A stretch of 64,000 nt of DNA, taken from positions 372,001 through 436,000 of the forward strand of contig CAVYWA010000005.1 of NCBI GenBank assembly GCA_963772165.1, read 5' to 3'. Shown one piece after another: positions 1 to 8,423 of this stretch; the stretch's first letter is position 1, and each line of letters opens with the position of its first letter. The DNA comes from JAGVPT01 sp963772165 (GTDB lineage: Bacteria; Bacteroidota; Ignavibacteria; UBA10030; UBA8401). The translations under genes were made by a program, and so were the position numbers. The notes beneath the pieces are model-generated. The model saw only the letters and a program-made list of their open reading frames with translations. It was not told the DNA's origin and did no database searches.

Positions 1-155
1 AGAATAAAAAGGATTGAGAGCGAATACGGGATTCCGGAAGCGAAGTTGGTTAGGTCAAACGGATCGCGGTTAAGCCACTGGACTCCTGCAACAGTGACTG
101 TGAAAAAGCTGACAATAAAAAGACTGAGATGGATAACGGCCTTTGATGGTTTCAC
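1..155 (-). CDS. Site-2 protease-like (M50) membrane protein, N-terminal part only
   Basis: This reading frame runs off the left edge of the window, so only about 50 residues are seen. It encodes a hydrophobic segment (LFIVSFFTVTVAGVQW) followed by a GIPYSLSILFIL stretch. This pair is the layout just ahead of the HExxH zinc motif in bacterial site-2 protease (M50) membrane proteins, so the catalytic motif should lie just outside the window. I chose the GTG at 153-155. The frame stays open up to an ATG at 261-263, but that start would lie inside a terminator-like hairpin. No clear ribosome binding site is visible. The family call rests on pattern memory of a short stretch and is moderate. Confidence 0.5.
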   Translation of the reverse strand, partial: MKPSKAVIHLSLFIVSFFTVTVAGVQWLNRDPFDLTNFASGIPYSLSILFI

Positions 156-560
156 GGGATGTTTCTGATTCTTTGCGATTAGGATGAAATACGAAAAAAT
201 ATTTAACGCTTGAAAGTTAACAAATTTTCCGTTGAAAAGGAATAAAAAAGGCTTTGAGAGCATGCACAGAAAGCTTCACTGCAGTCTCAAAGCCTAAAGA
301 ATCTTCTTCTTAAAAAAGTCTCTCTCAGTAGAAACCAATCCTTTTAGTTAGAGAAATAAATACCACCCATGAAGGATACTCCTTCCAGAAATTTCTAGAG
401 AAATGCAACATTATTAATCAAAAGCGCCATCTACATTCAATGCTTCCGAGATGAAAGGATTTGCGCTTATACTTTTGAAACAAGAATGGCTTACCGATAT
501 GCAGAAAAATATAACACCATCACTTCATCATATCAGTTGTTCCTTAGAGACCTTAAATGA
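156..560. other. Intergenic region with one terminator hairpin
   Basis: This stretch separates the left-edge gene from the repeat-protein gene, both on the minus strand. The only structure I can support is the inverted repeat at 249-295. A plus-strand frame that starts at 451 continues into the repeat array, but it is a shadow of the repeat. Confidence 0.5.
240..295 (-). terminator. Probable intrinsic terminator downstream of the repeat-protein gene
   Basis: A perfect 11-bp inverted repeat (AGGCTTTGAGA at 249-259, TCTCAAAGCCT at 285-295) with a 25-nt loop is followed on the minus strand by a T-rich run (complement of 241-249). It lies downstream of the minus-strand gene at 561-1058 and ahead of the left-edge gene. 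The long loop is unusual. Confidence 0.5.
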
Positions 561-1058
561 TCAGGACGGTCTTGGAGCCGGCTGCGGTGTTGTGGCGTCG
601 GCTGCAAAGGAACTACTCGGTCTTGGAGCTGGTTGCGGTGTTGTGGCATCGGCTGCAAAGGAACTACTTGGTCTTGGAGCTGGTTGCGGTGTTGTCGCAT
701 CGGCTGCAAAGGAACTACTCGGTCTTGGAGCTGGTTGCGGCATTGTTGCATCAGCTGCAAAGGAACTACTCGGTCTTGGAGCCGGTTGCGGCATTGTCGC
801 ATCGGCAGCAAAGGAATTACTCGGTCTTGGAGCCGGTTGCGGCATTGTCGCATCAGCTGCAAAGGAACAATTTGTGATAGGTCTTGCATAGATTGTCTTC
901 TTCAGTAAGCATGGCTTAGATTGTATAACTGTTCCCACTTTTAATCCGTCACGGACTAAAACAGATTCAGCGTGCGAAATAGCAAAATTTGCCGCGACAA
1001 TTAGCATGATCGTTACTACAACTGCGCGGGCTTTCTTTGCATTTATTTTATCTTGCAT
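561..1058 (-). CDS. Secreted protein with six 17-residue Pro-rich tandem repeats, function unknown
   Basis: The 165-residue product opens with a signal peptide: a charged N-terminus with several Lys/Arg, a hydrophobic core (VVVTIMLIVAANFAI) and a likely cleavage near SHAE. A short linker with two Cys follows. The rest is six near-identical 17-residue repeats (SFAADATMPQPAPRPS plus one residue) that run to the stop codon. I chose the internal ATG at 1056-1058 because GGAG stands seven bases upstream; the longer ATG at 1104-1106 lacks this. The PxPxPRP units suggest an extended, polyproline-like, disordered tail exposed outside the cytoplasm. The plus strand is also open through the array because the 51-bp period is a multiple of three, but only this strand has a signal peptide and ribosome site. 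I do not recognise a family. Confidence 0.6.
   Translation of the reverse strand: MQDKINAKKARAVVVTIMLIVAANFAISHAESVLVRDGLKVGTVIQSKPCLLKKTIYARPITNCSFAADATMPQPAPRPSNSFAADATMPQPAPRPSSSFAADATMPQPAPRPSSSFAADATTPQPAPRPSSSFAADATTPQPAPRPSSSFAADATTPQPAPRPS
568..873. repeat. Tandem array of six 51-bp units
   Basis: Units begin at 568, 619, 670, 721, 772 and 823, each starting with GGTCTTGGAGC. They differ by a few substitutions, mostly at third positions of the minus-strand frame (such as GCC/GCT and ACA/ATG changes), with no length change. The last unit decays after about 867. There are no spacers, so this is a coding minisatellite and not a CRISPR. Confidence 0.9.
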
Positions 1059-1267
1059 TGTATTTCTCCATTTTTGATTGTGAGTAATGTGAGTTAATGA
1101 AATCAAGTATGCTCTATGTGGATTCGAAAAAGCCTGACCATATTTTGTTCAGTATCTTTAAAATAATGAGAATGTTTTTCATGGCGGGATGGCACTAGGC
1201 GAAATTACGGATAAAATGAATGTCTCGGTCAAGGTTTGCATTGCAACAGTAATGCCCCTTAGTCTTT

Positions 1268-1283
1268 GGTGATGCGCATCACC
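1268..1283. promoter_or_regulatory. Perfect 16-bp palindrome, possible operator
   Basis: GGTGATGCGCATCACC is a perfect dyad in the middle of the divergent intergenic region, about 210 bases from the start at 1058 and 160 from the start at 1443. Its length and symmetry fit a dimeric regulator site. I cannot name the regulator. Confidence 0.4.
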
Positions 1284-1405
1284 TACTTATTCGCAAAAAA
1301 ATAGTGAAAATTGAAGGGTTTGTCAAGGGGAAAATGAAACAGTCAAAATTAGCGCAGAAATCGCAATTTTGGTAACAATTCTACGGCTTTGCCCAGACAA
1401 TTTGC

Positions 1406-1434
1406 TTGACATGAGCTTAAAAAAGAACTAACTT
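1406..1434 (+). promoter_or_regulatory. Candidate promoter of the 1443 membrane-protein gene
   Basis: A perfect TTGACA at 1406-1411 is followed 17 bases later by TAACTT at 1429-1434, only eight bases before the ATG. The -10 match is weak (three of six), and the transcript would be almost leaderless. Confidence 0.3.
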
Positions 1435-1442
1435 ATTCCTGT

Positions 1443-2582
1443 ATGAAGAAAGGTGTGAAGATACTTCTTATTTGGGCAGTGGTTACCCTGGTGATGACTT
1501 TGTTAGTATTCACTCAAGCAGAGTCACACATTGCCATTGCAGCTTTTCTAATGACATCCATTGAATTGCTCATTGGTATTATTTCAGTGTGTTTAGTAAT
1601 TGTTGAACCAAGTACAAAGAACAAATTTCTTTTTCTCAACTTCGCAATTTTCTTCATGATTGCGATCCTTTCTTTGGCCTCAAATCTAATCGCTCCTGTC
1701 ATTGCGAAAATTGACCAATATTCTCCCTTTGTGCTTGTTCAATGGATTAAAGGGGCGAATTATCTTGCGTTAGCCTTTGCTATTGTGTATCTCGTTCTGG
1801 ATTCGCTCTTCCGTGATATTAATGTGCGACTTAAATATATTGGCGCGACGATAATTGTTGGGGGGTTCTTTGTACTTTACTTCGGAGATATTCTCGCTGA
1901 TCCCAAGTATAGTTATTCCACTGCGGATGTTCAGGATTTTCGTTCTGTTGATCGCGAATACTCACTGCTTGAGAAAGCAAAAGGAAAAGCTCCGACTCCC
2001 GAAGATATCGCAGGGCAAATTACTTTGCCGGCTTGGCAGGAAAATCAGCCTGTCGGAAAGTTATTTCCACAAAATAATATTTTGCGAATAAAGGAAATCT
2101 TGCCGTATCTCAACGGCGAGAATTATATGATCCTGCTCTACAAACCTATTAATTTGTACATCATTAAAATGAATGTAGTGGCCTGCTTCTTTATCATCCT
2201 GTTTTTTGGCTATCAATATAGAAAGGACCCGCCTCAGGGAGCGTATGTTGACAAAATTATGTTCCTTTTCATTCTTTATTGTTCCATGGAGATCTTTCAT
2301 TCGTGGAGCTATATTCATGCTGTCGAATGGGAGGAACTTATTCAGATCTTTGTTATTGGCCAATATGTTACTATATTCATTTTATTATTGATTGCAATGT
2401 TTTTTGCGCTTCGCTTACGATTTGTTACTTCGGTTGCTGGAGAGTTTTATGAGAATGAATTGGTTCATAGCGCTCAACATATTACTCGTTGGCGTGATTG
2501 GCTTGATAATATTGTTTTACATTATTTTTTTAACCCGAAAACGATTAAGGGAGTATTTTTTTCACAACGAACCAAAGAATAA
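1443..2582 (+). CDS. Polytopic membrane protein of unknown function
   Basis: The 379-residue protein has about eight hydrophobic segments. Five lie in the first 150 residues. A hydrophilic loop of about 90 residues (roughly 155-245) follows, and then three more segments between about 245 and 330. The C-terminal 50 residues are soluble and aromatic-rich (ITRWRDWLDNIVLHYFF). The loop could be a sensory domain, but I recognise no domain. The gene sits 64 bases upstream of an AAA+/Fis regulator on the same strand, which suggests a membrane sensor and cytoplasmic partner made together. No signal peptide cleavage site is evident. Confidence 0.7.
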   Translation: MKKGVKILLIWAVVTLVMTLLVFTQAESHIAIAAFLMTSIELLIGIISVCLVIVEPSTKNKFLFLNFAIFFMIAILSLASNLIAPVIAKIDQYSPFVLVQWIKGANYLALAFAIVYLVLDSLFRDINVRLKYIGATIIVGGFFVLYFGDILADPKYSYSTADVQDFRSVDREYSLLEKAKGKAPTPEDIAGQITLPAWQENQPVGKLFPQNNILRIKEILPYLNGENYMILLYKPINLYIIKMNVVACFFIILFFGYQYRKDPPQGAYVDKIMFLFILYCSMEIFHSWSYIHAVEWEELIQIFVIGQYVTIFILLLIAMFFALRLRFVTSVAGEFYENELVHSAQHITRWRDWLDNIVLHYFFNPKTIKGVFFSQRTKE

Positions 2583-2646
2583 AGCGAGCGTTTTTTTGGT
2601 GCAACTCTTAAATTTTTTTCGAATACGATAGGGGGATTGACAAGAT

Positions 2647-3660
2647 ATGAAGAATAACACTATGACTGAACTGACGATGTCCACGCATTATCCGATCATT
2701 GGTAAGAGTAAAGCGGTCGAAAATGTTCGGAAACTTATCTCTAAGCTTACGCGGACTAGAAATGATATCATTATTGTCGGCGAGGACGGCGTAGGCAAAG
2801 GTGCAATCGCAAAGAACATCCATTATCAGAATTCGAACGGCAGTGTTGACCTCCCCTTTGTTTCTGTTAATCTTTCAGTGATCGATGACAAGGAAATGGA
2901 GGCTGTTCTCTTCGGGTTTGAAAGAGGAGCTGAGCGATTGCCGTACACTTCAAAGCGAGGGATTTTTGAAATCGCAAATGGAGGTACAGTTCTTATAGAA
3001 GAACTCGAAGAAGCGTCTTTCCGCAATCAGATGAAAATTATGACGTTGTTGAACGAGCGCAAAACGCGCCGGATTGGCGGGCTGAAGTCTGCACCCGTTG
3101 ATATTCGTCTGATCATTACTCTTAAAGATGGGCTGAAGAGCCTCTTTGAACGAAGAAAAATCATTCCGGAGTTGTATGAGAAACTCGCTGAGTTCGAGAC
3201 AATATATGTTACACCGCTTCGCGAACGCGCAGAAGATATACCATTGCTTGTGAAGTATTTTATTGGTGAGATCAGCAAGGAACTCGGTTTGGGTGATATC
3301 GTTATCGACATTAATGCTATCGATGTGCTCGTTCGCCAGACATGGCGAGAAAACATTCGAGAGTTGAAAGCCGTTGTTGATAAGTCTGTTCTTTTCTCGC
3401 AGGGCGGACGATTTACGTTGCCTCCTGAATTAGTTGATGAGAAGACGGAAGTCGTAAAGATGATCAATAATATCATTGCAGGACAAGAGTTTGTTCTGGA
3501 TCGATCATTGGATACAATTGAGAAGGGGATTATCGAGCGGGCGTTGGAGAGGTTTTCGTTAAATCAGTCTAAAGCTGCACAATTCCTCGGGATGACAGAA
3601 CAAACACTACGGTATAAATTACGCCGATTAGGAATAGCAAGCTCCCATCAGAGGGTCTGA
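2647..3660 (+). CDS. NtrC-like AAA+/Fis regulator lacking the GAFTGA loop
   Basis: This 337-residue protein has the AAA+ fold of bacterial enhancer-binding proteins with no receiver domain. A Walker A-like GEDGVGKG is near residue 45, a Walker B-like GGTVLIEELEEA near 110, and the family's PLRERAEDIPLLVKYFI near 195. A Fis-type helix-turn-helix (NQSKAAQFLGMTEQTLRYKL) ends it. The loop that contacts sigma-54 normally reads LFGHxxGAFTGA, but here it is LFGFERGAERLPYTSKRG. The protein therefore probably binds DNA without activating sigma-54, as known for TyrR-type members. It follows a membrane-protein gene and ends at a strong terminator. Its ligand is unknown. Confidence 0.8.
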   Translation: MKNNTMTELTMSTHYPIIGKSKAVENVRKLISKLTRTRNDIIIVGEDGVGKGAIAKNIHYQNSNGSVDLPFVSVNLSVIDDKEMEAVLFGFERGAERLPYTSKRGIFEIANGGTVLIEELEEASFRNQMKIMTLLNERKTRRIGGLKSAPVDIRLIITLKDGLKSLFERRKIIPELYEKLAEFETIYVTPLRERAEDIPLLVKYFIGEISKELGLGDIVIDINAIDVLVRQTWRENIRELKAVVDKSVLFSQGGRFTLPPELVDEKTEVVKMINNIIAGQEFVLDRSLDTIEKGIIERALERFSLNQSKAAQFLGMTEQTLRYKLRRLGIASSHQRV

Positions 3661-3680
3661 TCAATAACAGGAGTCTATAA

Positions 3681-3711
3681 AATCCCGTCTCTCATTGACG
3701 GGATTTTTTTT
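3681..3711. terminator. Bidirectional intrinsic terminator
   Basis: AATCCCGTC (3681-3689) pairs with GACGGGATT (3697-3705) around a 7-nt loop and is followed by eight T. The reverse strand also reads into TTTT. It separates the plus-strand regulator from the convergent minus-strand operon. Confidence 0.85.
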
Positions 3712-3712
3712 G

Positions 3713-4589
3713 TCAAAAATCGATTAAAAATCCTAGGGCGAAATAGTTGTCCTTGACGTTGTAATACTCTCCATGAATGCTATAACCTGAAAAATAGCTT
3801 GCGTACAGATTTAGACCCCTTCCGTCCCAGCTTCCAATTTTTTCACCTGCTTGAATATTGTGCCGAACCGAAGTCCCCGAGATTTTCAAAACGGTAGCTT
3901 GATACGCGATGTAGGTATACAAATTGCTCCATACTTTGTAATGGTACTCCAATCCTGCGTCACCCATAAATCGAGCTAAGATTCTTGGGATCGACATGGA
4001 AAAGGTATGTTGCCCCTGCGTAAATCCTTACATCGTTGTTCATGGACGATGGCTCAAGAGCGAGAACGCCGTCCAGAAATTCGCGGCTATAGACGATCGG
4101 AGGCCGAGAGTCTTTCCATGCGCCAACAGTATTATCGTAATGACCGTCTACGAAATGAGAGCTGATGTGGCTTATGCGAAGTCGAGATGATAGGATTCCA
4201 GCGCTGAGAGATTTTTTATAGTTAAAGTTGATCCCGAAAAAATAATCAGAAGCATCCACAGGGAAATGAAAATTTTGCTCTCCTCGCAGCAGTGTGTACG
4301 TGAAAAAATCAGTCCCCATCGAGAGAAAAGAACTATCTCCTGCGAAGCGGTATTGAAGGAGATCAATTGAATTTCCGATGTCAAGCCGAAGTCTATTTTT
4401 GCCAGCCTCGGCAAGCATGCCGTCACGCGGTTCATACGTATCTGCTACAAGTGGTTTGAAAAGCAATCCATAAGGCACAAACGAAAGCTGGTTTATGCAT
4501 ACACTATCAGGGTGTTCTTGCGAAAAAGCCGTGAGGCTCAGAAATATGATTGCAGGCAAAAGGCTTCGTAGTAAGATCATTTTACTCAT
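3713..4589 (-). CDS. DUF1207-type outer-membrane protein (frame broken once)
   Basis: Two overlapping frames together match one DUF1207 protein. The first begins with a signal peptide (SKMILLRSLLPAIIFLSLTAFSQ) and carries the family's FKPLVADTYEPR, the RLRISHISSHFVDGHY block and ATYLFHVDP. The second supplies GDAGLEYHYK and a C-terminal Phe, as is usual for outer-membrane barrels. Dropping one G of the GGG at 3963-3965 (complement) joins them as IYGDAGLEY, so there is an apparent +1 insertion. I chose the ATG at 4587-4589, which overlaps the stop of the PHP gene as ATGA. It is the last gene of the glycan operon. Function is unknown; an envelope role fits. It is either a sequence error or a fresh pseudogene. 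Confidence 0.65.
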
Positions 4590-6211
4590 AGGTGCTGAAT
4601 CCATATAGGGTTTGTGTAACAGAATCCGTTTGCATCGCCGCTGATGGGATGTTCCGTAAATCCCTCTAGCCGAATGTATGCCATTGTTTGGTAATGATGC
4701 ATTTCAAAGTCAATCACCAGGTTCATCGCATACAGTTTTGAGAAATGCTTTATTATTCTGACCGTCTCACTTTCGTATCCAATTCTTCCGGAAATGATTT
4801 TTAATTTGTGAAATGCGCCAAACTCCTCTGTTGTTATCCCCCGGATATGAAGTTGAAGTCGGGAGCCTCGAATTTGTTCTCCAAGTTCTGCTGTTTCACC
4901 AAATTCATTTTTTATCGTAAAAATCACCAATGGCCCATTGGTAATGGTTGTTCGTCCGGTTCGAAGTGATTCCAGCAGAGATGTTTCCGTTAAAGTTTCG
5001 GATGCGACAGCAGTCCGCATTTTTCCAAATAGTTGCCGCTCATGTTCTCGGATTGTGAAGAACGGAATGCCGATTTGCTTAAAACGATTGAAATTACCGT
5101 GCGCATCATTTCCCGCAGCAATGAAAATTTTTTTCCCGCGAAGGAGAAGGGTGATCCAGCACTGTAACCCCTGCAGGAATGCCTCATCTGCGTCTCCATT
5201 CAGTATTTGAAGTCCGGCGAGGCCTTCTTGGTCCATATCCTCTAATTTCCACCTTCCACGCTTGATGAGCAGCCATTGGAAGAAAGGAGTTGGCTCTGTT
5301 GGATGGCCAGCATACGCAACCGCATTAAGCCCTTTGTTTAAAAGAATGTCAGTGATCGTATGTTCTGCGGTAGTATGAAACCAATGTTCAGCGCCATCGC
5401 CGGACCCTTGAAAATATCTTGCCGTTCCCCACAAGAGGAGGTGAACATTCCGTTGCGCGTGATTGAAACAAGAGACTTCTTCGCCGCGCAAAACTGCAAA
5501 ATCATTATGATGCGAGTTTATCTCATCGATTTGCTTTTGTTGCAGCTTCCACTTTGGGATCTCAGGATCGTTGATCAAGTAATTATCGATTCGATCGTCA
5601 AGGTCGTATGAGTGGTCGGTAACACAGAAAAAGGAAAGCCCCATGGCTTTTGCCAACTCAACCGAGGCATCAAGAGGAGAACCGAATTCCACTTGGTCGT
5701 TAGTATACGACGAATGTGTATGTGTATCCCCCTGAAGCCATCCTGCGAAAGAGGGAAGTACGTGTGCTGAACGATAAATCCGTAAACTGGTTTTTGATGA
5801 GGTTTTGTAATTATCATTCTTGGCCGAATGATGGTCTCCTCCGGCCATATAGTCAAAGTACACATCGACGTCGATAAAACCGAAGACATTTTTTAAGCGA
5901 TTCTCAAAAGGAATAGGAATGATTTTCCACCATAACTGATTTTCGATCTTGAGAGAAAAAGCGATTTCGTCGGCGTAAATTTGTTTTCCTTCCTGTCGCA
6001 AATCAATCTTCACGCGGATTAATTCTATAGGATACAAATTGCCGTCTTTTATGAGCAGTAGCACAGGCAGGGCTGCATCGGGTTCAAGGCGGCGTGGAAT
6101 GTCTGCAAGGATTTCCGGCTCGTCTTTCCTGAGAAAGCTGAAGAAATATTTGAACCGGTAATGCGTTTCGGCGTATAACAGCGGAAAAGAAACGAAAGGC
6201 AGAATCATCAT
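4586..6211 (-). CDS. PHP-domain (CehA/McbA-like) metallohydrolase
   Basis: This 541-residue protein has a beta-rich N-terminal region (1-155) and then a PHP metal-binding domain. The metal ligands of the fold are visible: GDTHTHSSYT (His164, His166), CVTDHSYD (Asp199, His200), RGEEVS (Glu244), HAQRNVH (His251/His257), YAGHP near 301 and AAGNDAHG near 365. PHP proteins hydrolyse phosphoesters or related bonds with a trinuclear metal site. The family with an extra N-terminal domain is often labelled CehA/McbA-like. The start overlaps the upstream glycosyltransferase stop by four bases (ATGA), and its own stop overlaps the next start, so it is translationally coupled in the operon. The substrate is unknown; a phosphorylated sugar or lipid intermediate is my inference. 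Confidence 0.8.
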   Translation of the reverse strand: MMILPFVSFPLLYAETHYRFKYFFSFLRKDEPEILADIPRRLEPDAALPVLLLIKDGNLYPIELIRVKIDLRQEGKQIYADEIAFSLKIENQLWWKIIPIPFENRLKNVFGFIDVDVYFDYMAGGDHHSAKNDNYKTSSKTSLRIYRSAHVLPSFAGWLQGDTHTHSSYTNDQVEFGSPLDASVELAKAMGLSFFCVTDHSYDLDDRIDNYLINDPEIPKWKLQQKQIDEINSHHNDFAVLRGEEVSCFNHAQRNVHLLLWGTARYFQGSGDGAEHWFHTTAEHTITDILLNKGLNAVAYAGHPTEPTPFFQWLLIKRGRWKLEDMDQEGLAGLQILNGDADEAFLQGLQCWITLLLRGKKIFIAAGNDAHGNFNRFKQIGIPFFTIREHERQLFGKMRTAVASETLTETSLLESLRTGRTTITNGPLVIFTIKNEFGETAELGEQIRGSRLQLHIRGITTEEFGAFHKLKIISGRIGYESETVRIIKHFSKLYAMNLVIDFEMHHYQTMAYIRLEGFTEHPISGDANGFCYTNPIWIQHL

Positions 6212-7341
6212 TGAACTTCCGCTATTTGTGCTTCTTGAAATCGGTCTAACAACTTTTCAATAGATGCTTTGACCGTCGAGGTATGAGATTCCCGTGGTGA
6301 AAACCCCGAATATTTTTTCGCTTGCTCCAATGCGCCGATCAGGGAAAAATGTTCCTGTCGCTCCATATAAAACTTTCCACTCTTTTTAAGTTCTGCGGCA
6401 AGGTATTCCTGTTCAGTTTGGCCTGGCGTTGGAATAAATATCGCCCGTTTGCCTAATACGTCAAGGTCCATGAGGGTGCTGTAGCCCGGTCGTGAAATGA
6501 TAATATCCGACGCAAGCATTGCTCTATTGAGTGCCTCCGACTCAAGAGAAGAGACAACTGAAACCCATTCGGAAAGCTTAATAAGCTGACTCTTCTCCGG
6601 AATTCCACGCACAACCAATGCTCTAGACTGAACGGTTTTCAATTGCTCCATTATGATATTTTCCAACGCAGTGCGCTGGGGTTCGGGGCCTGACAGGAGG
6701 ACTAAAATATCGTACTCTTTGGGAATCGTTACGTCTTTTTTAAATCGTGTTAACGGTCCGATGAACGTTGCATTTTCCGGCAGTGGATAAAAATGGGAAA
6801 GCCGGCCTGAGAGATTTTCCTTCTCCGCATAGTCGGGTATCCAGCATGCAGTATATTTTTGGATGAGTGCCTTGTTCAGAGAGTACATAAGGCACGAAGC
6901 CCATTGAAGCCGCTTCGGCATCATAATCCCTATTTGATGCGTTATATAGATGCACGGAATTTTTTTTGAGAACAGCCCGAAACGGTTGTCTGAAATAACG
7001 GCATCAATTTTTAAATCCCGTATCATATTTGATAACACTCGATGTTCCCGAACGATCGCAATGATGATTTTTGGGATTTGGCTCACGATCTTTGCCGCAA
7101 TGCGATCGCCCTCCGGGTAGACAATCACGAAACCCGGAAGGCGAACGCTGGTGAGCGCCGGAAATTCTTTTTTTAATAATTCATACGGCCTTCCATCAGC
7201 AGCAATGATCACTTCTGTATTGTGTTCAAGCAATTCTCTAATGATTGGTATACACCGAGTGGCGTGTCCTAAGCCCCAATCCAAAGGGGCAACCAATATC
7301 CTTGTTCGTTCGCTCACTACTAATACTTTCTCCCTTTCCAT
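6208..7341 (-). CDS. MurG-like (GT28-type, GT-B) glycosyltransferase
   Basis: This 377-residue protein has a GT-B architecture. An N-terminal glycine-rich loop (DWGLGHATRC, about 17-26) and a C-terminal donor-site block (ISRPGYSTLMDL, then PTPGQTEQEYLA) are typical of MurG and processive GT28 enzymes that use UDP-sugars on lipid acceptors. No membrane anchor is apparent. The ATG at 7341 overlaps the upstream GT2 gene by 22 bases; a GTG near 7317 just past that stop is an alternative start behind the same GGGAG. It lies between a GT2 enzyme and the PHP protein in the operon, so it probably adds a sugar to the same lipid-linked product. Donor and acceptor are unknown. Confidence 0.75.
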   Translation of the reverse strand: MEREKVLVVSERTRILVAPLDWGLGHATRCIPIIRELLEHNTEVIIAADGRPYELLKKEFPALTSVRLPGFVIVYPEGDRIAAKIVSQIPKIIIAIVREHRVLSNMIRDLKIDAVISDNRFGLFSKKIPCIYITHQIGIMMPKRLQWASCLMYSLNKALIQKYTACWIPDYAEKENLSGRLSHFYPLPENATFIGPLTRFKKDVTIPKEYDILVLLSGPEPQRTALENIIMEQLKTVQSRALVVRGIPEKSQLIKLSEWVSVVSSLESEALNRAMLASDIIISRPGYSTLMDLDVLGKRAIFIPTPGQTEQEYLAAELKKSGKFYMERQEHFSLIGALEQAKKYSGFSPRESHTSTVKASIEKLLDRFQEAQIAEVQ

Positions 7342-8423
7342 AAAACCCTGCCCCCGAAGAAGACTGCAAAAGGGAGAATGATGACATACAACATATAATA
7401 AATTTCGAAAAGGCCAAAATATTGTAATTGGCCTAGTTGTTTGGATTTTGCCAATGGAATGCTCAATAAGGCGAAATCACAAAGAAATTTTGCCGCAAAT
7501 CCAAGGAGCAAGAGCATGAGGCTGAGATTAAAAAAATAACCTCCAATCAAGAACGCGTGCATGCAAAATGCAATAACCATAATCATCAATCCGCTGACCG
7601 GCATATCTTTTCCTCCGACACCCCATCTCCGTTTTTGCCGGTACAATTCCGGAATTGTTCTGCACGCTTTACTGAAAACCAAGCTCTCCTTTTCGAGTGG
7701 ATATCGGTAACCCCAGCGTCCGCTGCGAGTGATAGCCTTAAAGAGCGCGAAATCTTCAGTCACACTGAATTTGATCCCCCGGTAACCGCCGACTTCATCG
7801 TACGCTTTTTTTCTGAATGAAAAATTATTTCCGATGCAGCTAAGAGGATTCTTTAATGCCATGGTTGCCGATGCCACTGCAAGGATGTATGCCCAGTCGA
7901 GCGATTGCATTCCAGCAAACCACCCTGCCGGCTGGAGCAGTGTTAATCCGGCGACCACACCGATGTCGTCCGTAAAATGCTGTACGATAGTTCGAACCCA
8001 TGATGGCGGGACGATGCAGTCTGCGTCGGTCATGAGAATGATGTCGCCGGAGGACACATCGATGCCTTGAGCGATGGCGTTTGCCTTGCCACGGAGATTG
8101 CCGACCGTTCGACTCCCGTTGAGCGTTTTGATATTTGAATGCTTATCTGCGAAACTGCGGATGATATTCGCAGTGGCGTCCGTCGAATTATCGTCGACAA
8201 CGATAATTTCAAGTTTGTCCTTCGGATAGTCGAGCTGGGTCAGAGCCTCAATGCATGCGCCGATATTATGTTCTTCGTTCCTTGCGGCCGTAACGACCGA
8301 AACTCTGGGCTGAAAAGACGGATCTTTGTCAAACCGGGCTTTCAACAGGCCGTAGGTGAACAAAGCGCACTGGGCAAAATACAACAAAAGAATAAAGACG
8401 AAGAGGATTGTTTCGGCTGTCAC
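7320..8423 (-). CDS. Membrane-anchored GT2 glycosyltransferase (copy 3 in cluster)
   Basis: The 367-residue protein has an N-terminal membrane anchor, then a GT2 (GT-A) domain: VSVVTAARNEEHNIG near 40, VVDDNSTDAT near 75, the metal-binding TDADC near 132, an acceptor-side TEDFALF near 222 and the QKRRWG motif near 263 of processive GT2 enzymes. Three hydrophobic segments close it, ending WKGRKY. The ATG overlaps the upstream deacetylase stop by four bases. Two more GT2 genes of the same build lie in this operon and share the terminal W-K-G signature. The architecture matches HpnI/ceramide-glucosyltransferase-like and poly-sugar synthases. The acceptor is probably a lipid, but the substrate cannot be read from sequence. 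Confidence 0.85.
   Translation of the reverse strand: MTAETILFVFILLLYFAQCALFTYGLLKARFDKDPSFQPRVSVVTAARNEEHNIGACIEALTQLDYPKDKLEIIVVDDNSTDATANIIRSFADKHSNIKTLNGSRTVGNLRGKANAIAQGIDVSSGDIILMTDADCIVPPSWVRTIVQHFTDDIGVVAGLTLLQPAGWFAGMQSLDWAYILAVASATMALKNPLSCIGNNFSFRKKAYDEVGGYRGIKFSVTEDFALFKAITRSGRWGYRYPLEKESLVFSKACRTIPELYRQKRRWGVGGKDMPVSGLMIMVIAFCMHAFLIGGYFFNLSLMLLLLGFAAKFLCDFALLSIPLAKSKQLGQLQYFGLFEIYYMLYVIILPFAVFFGGRVLWKGRKY

Larger units (their letters stand above)
1059..1442. other. Divergent intergenic region between repeat protein and membrane protein
   Basis: The 384 bases between two divergent genes must hold both promoters. I see a perfect 16-bp palindrome at 1268-1283 and a TTGACA box at 1406. 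No ORF or RNA gene is supported. Confidence 0.5.

Noticed and set aside
568..873. Possible CRISPR array
   Set aside because: The 51-bp units follow each other with no variable spacers and are coding, so this is a minisatellite.
451..891. Plus-strand ORF of Gly/Ala/Cys repeats over the 51-bp array
   Set aside because: The array is open in several frames because its period is a multiple of three. Only the minus-strand frame has a signal peptide and a ribosome site.
1385..1410. Possible sigma-54 (-24/-12) promoter upstream of 1443
   Set aside because: The TGC and TTTGC elements are one base off the required spacing and the GG is missing.
2392..2631. Frameshifted C-terminus of the membrane protein at 1443
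   Set aside because: The main frame already ends in a plausible soluble tail; the other frame adds only a hydrophobic shadow.
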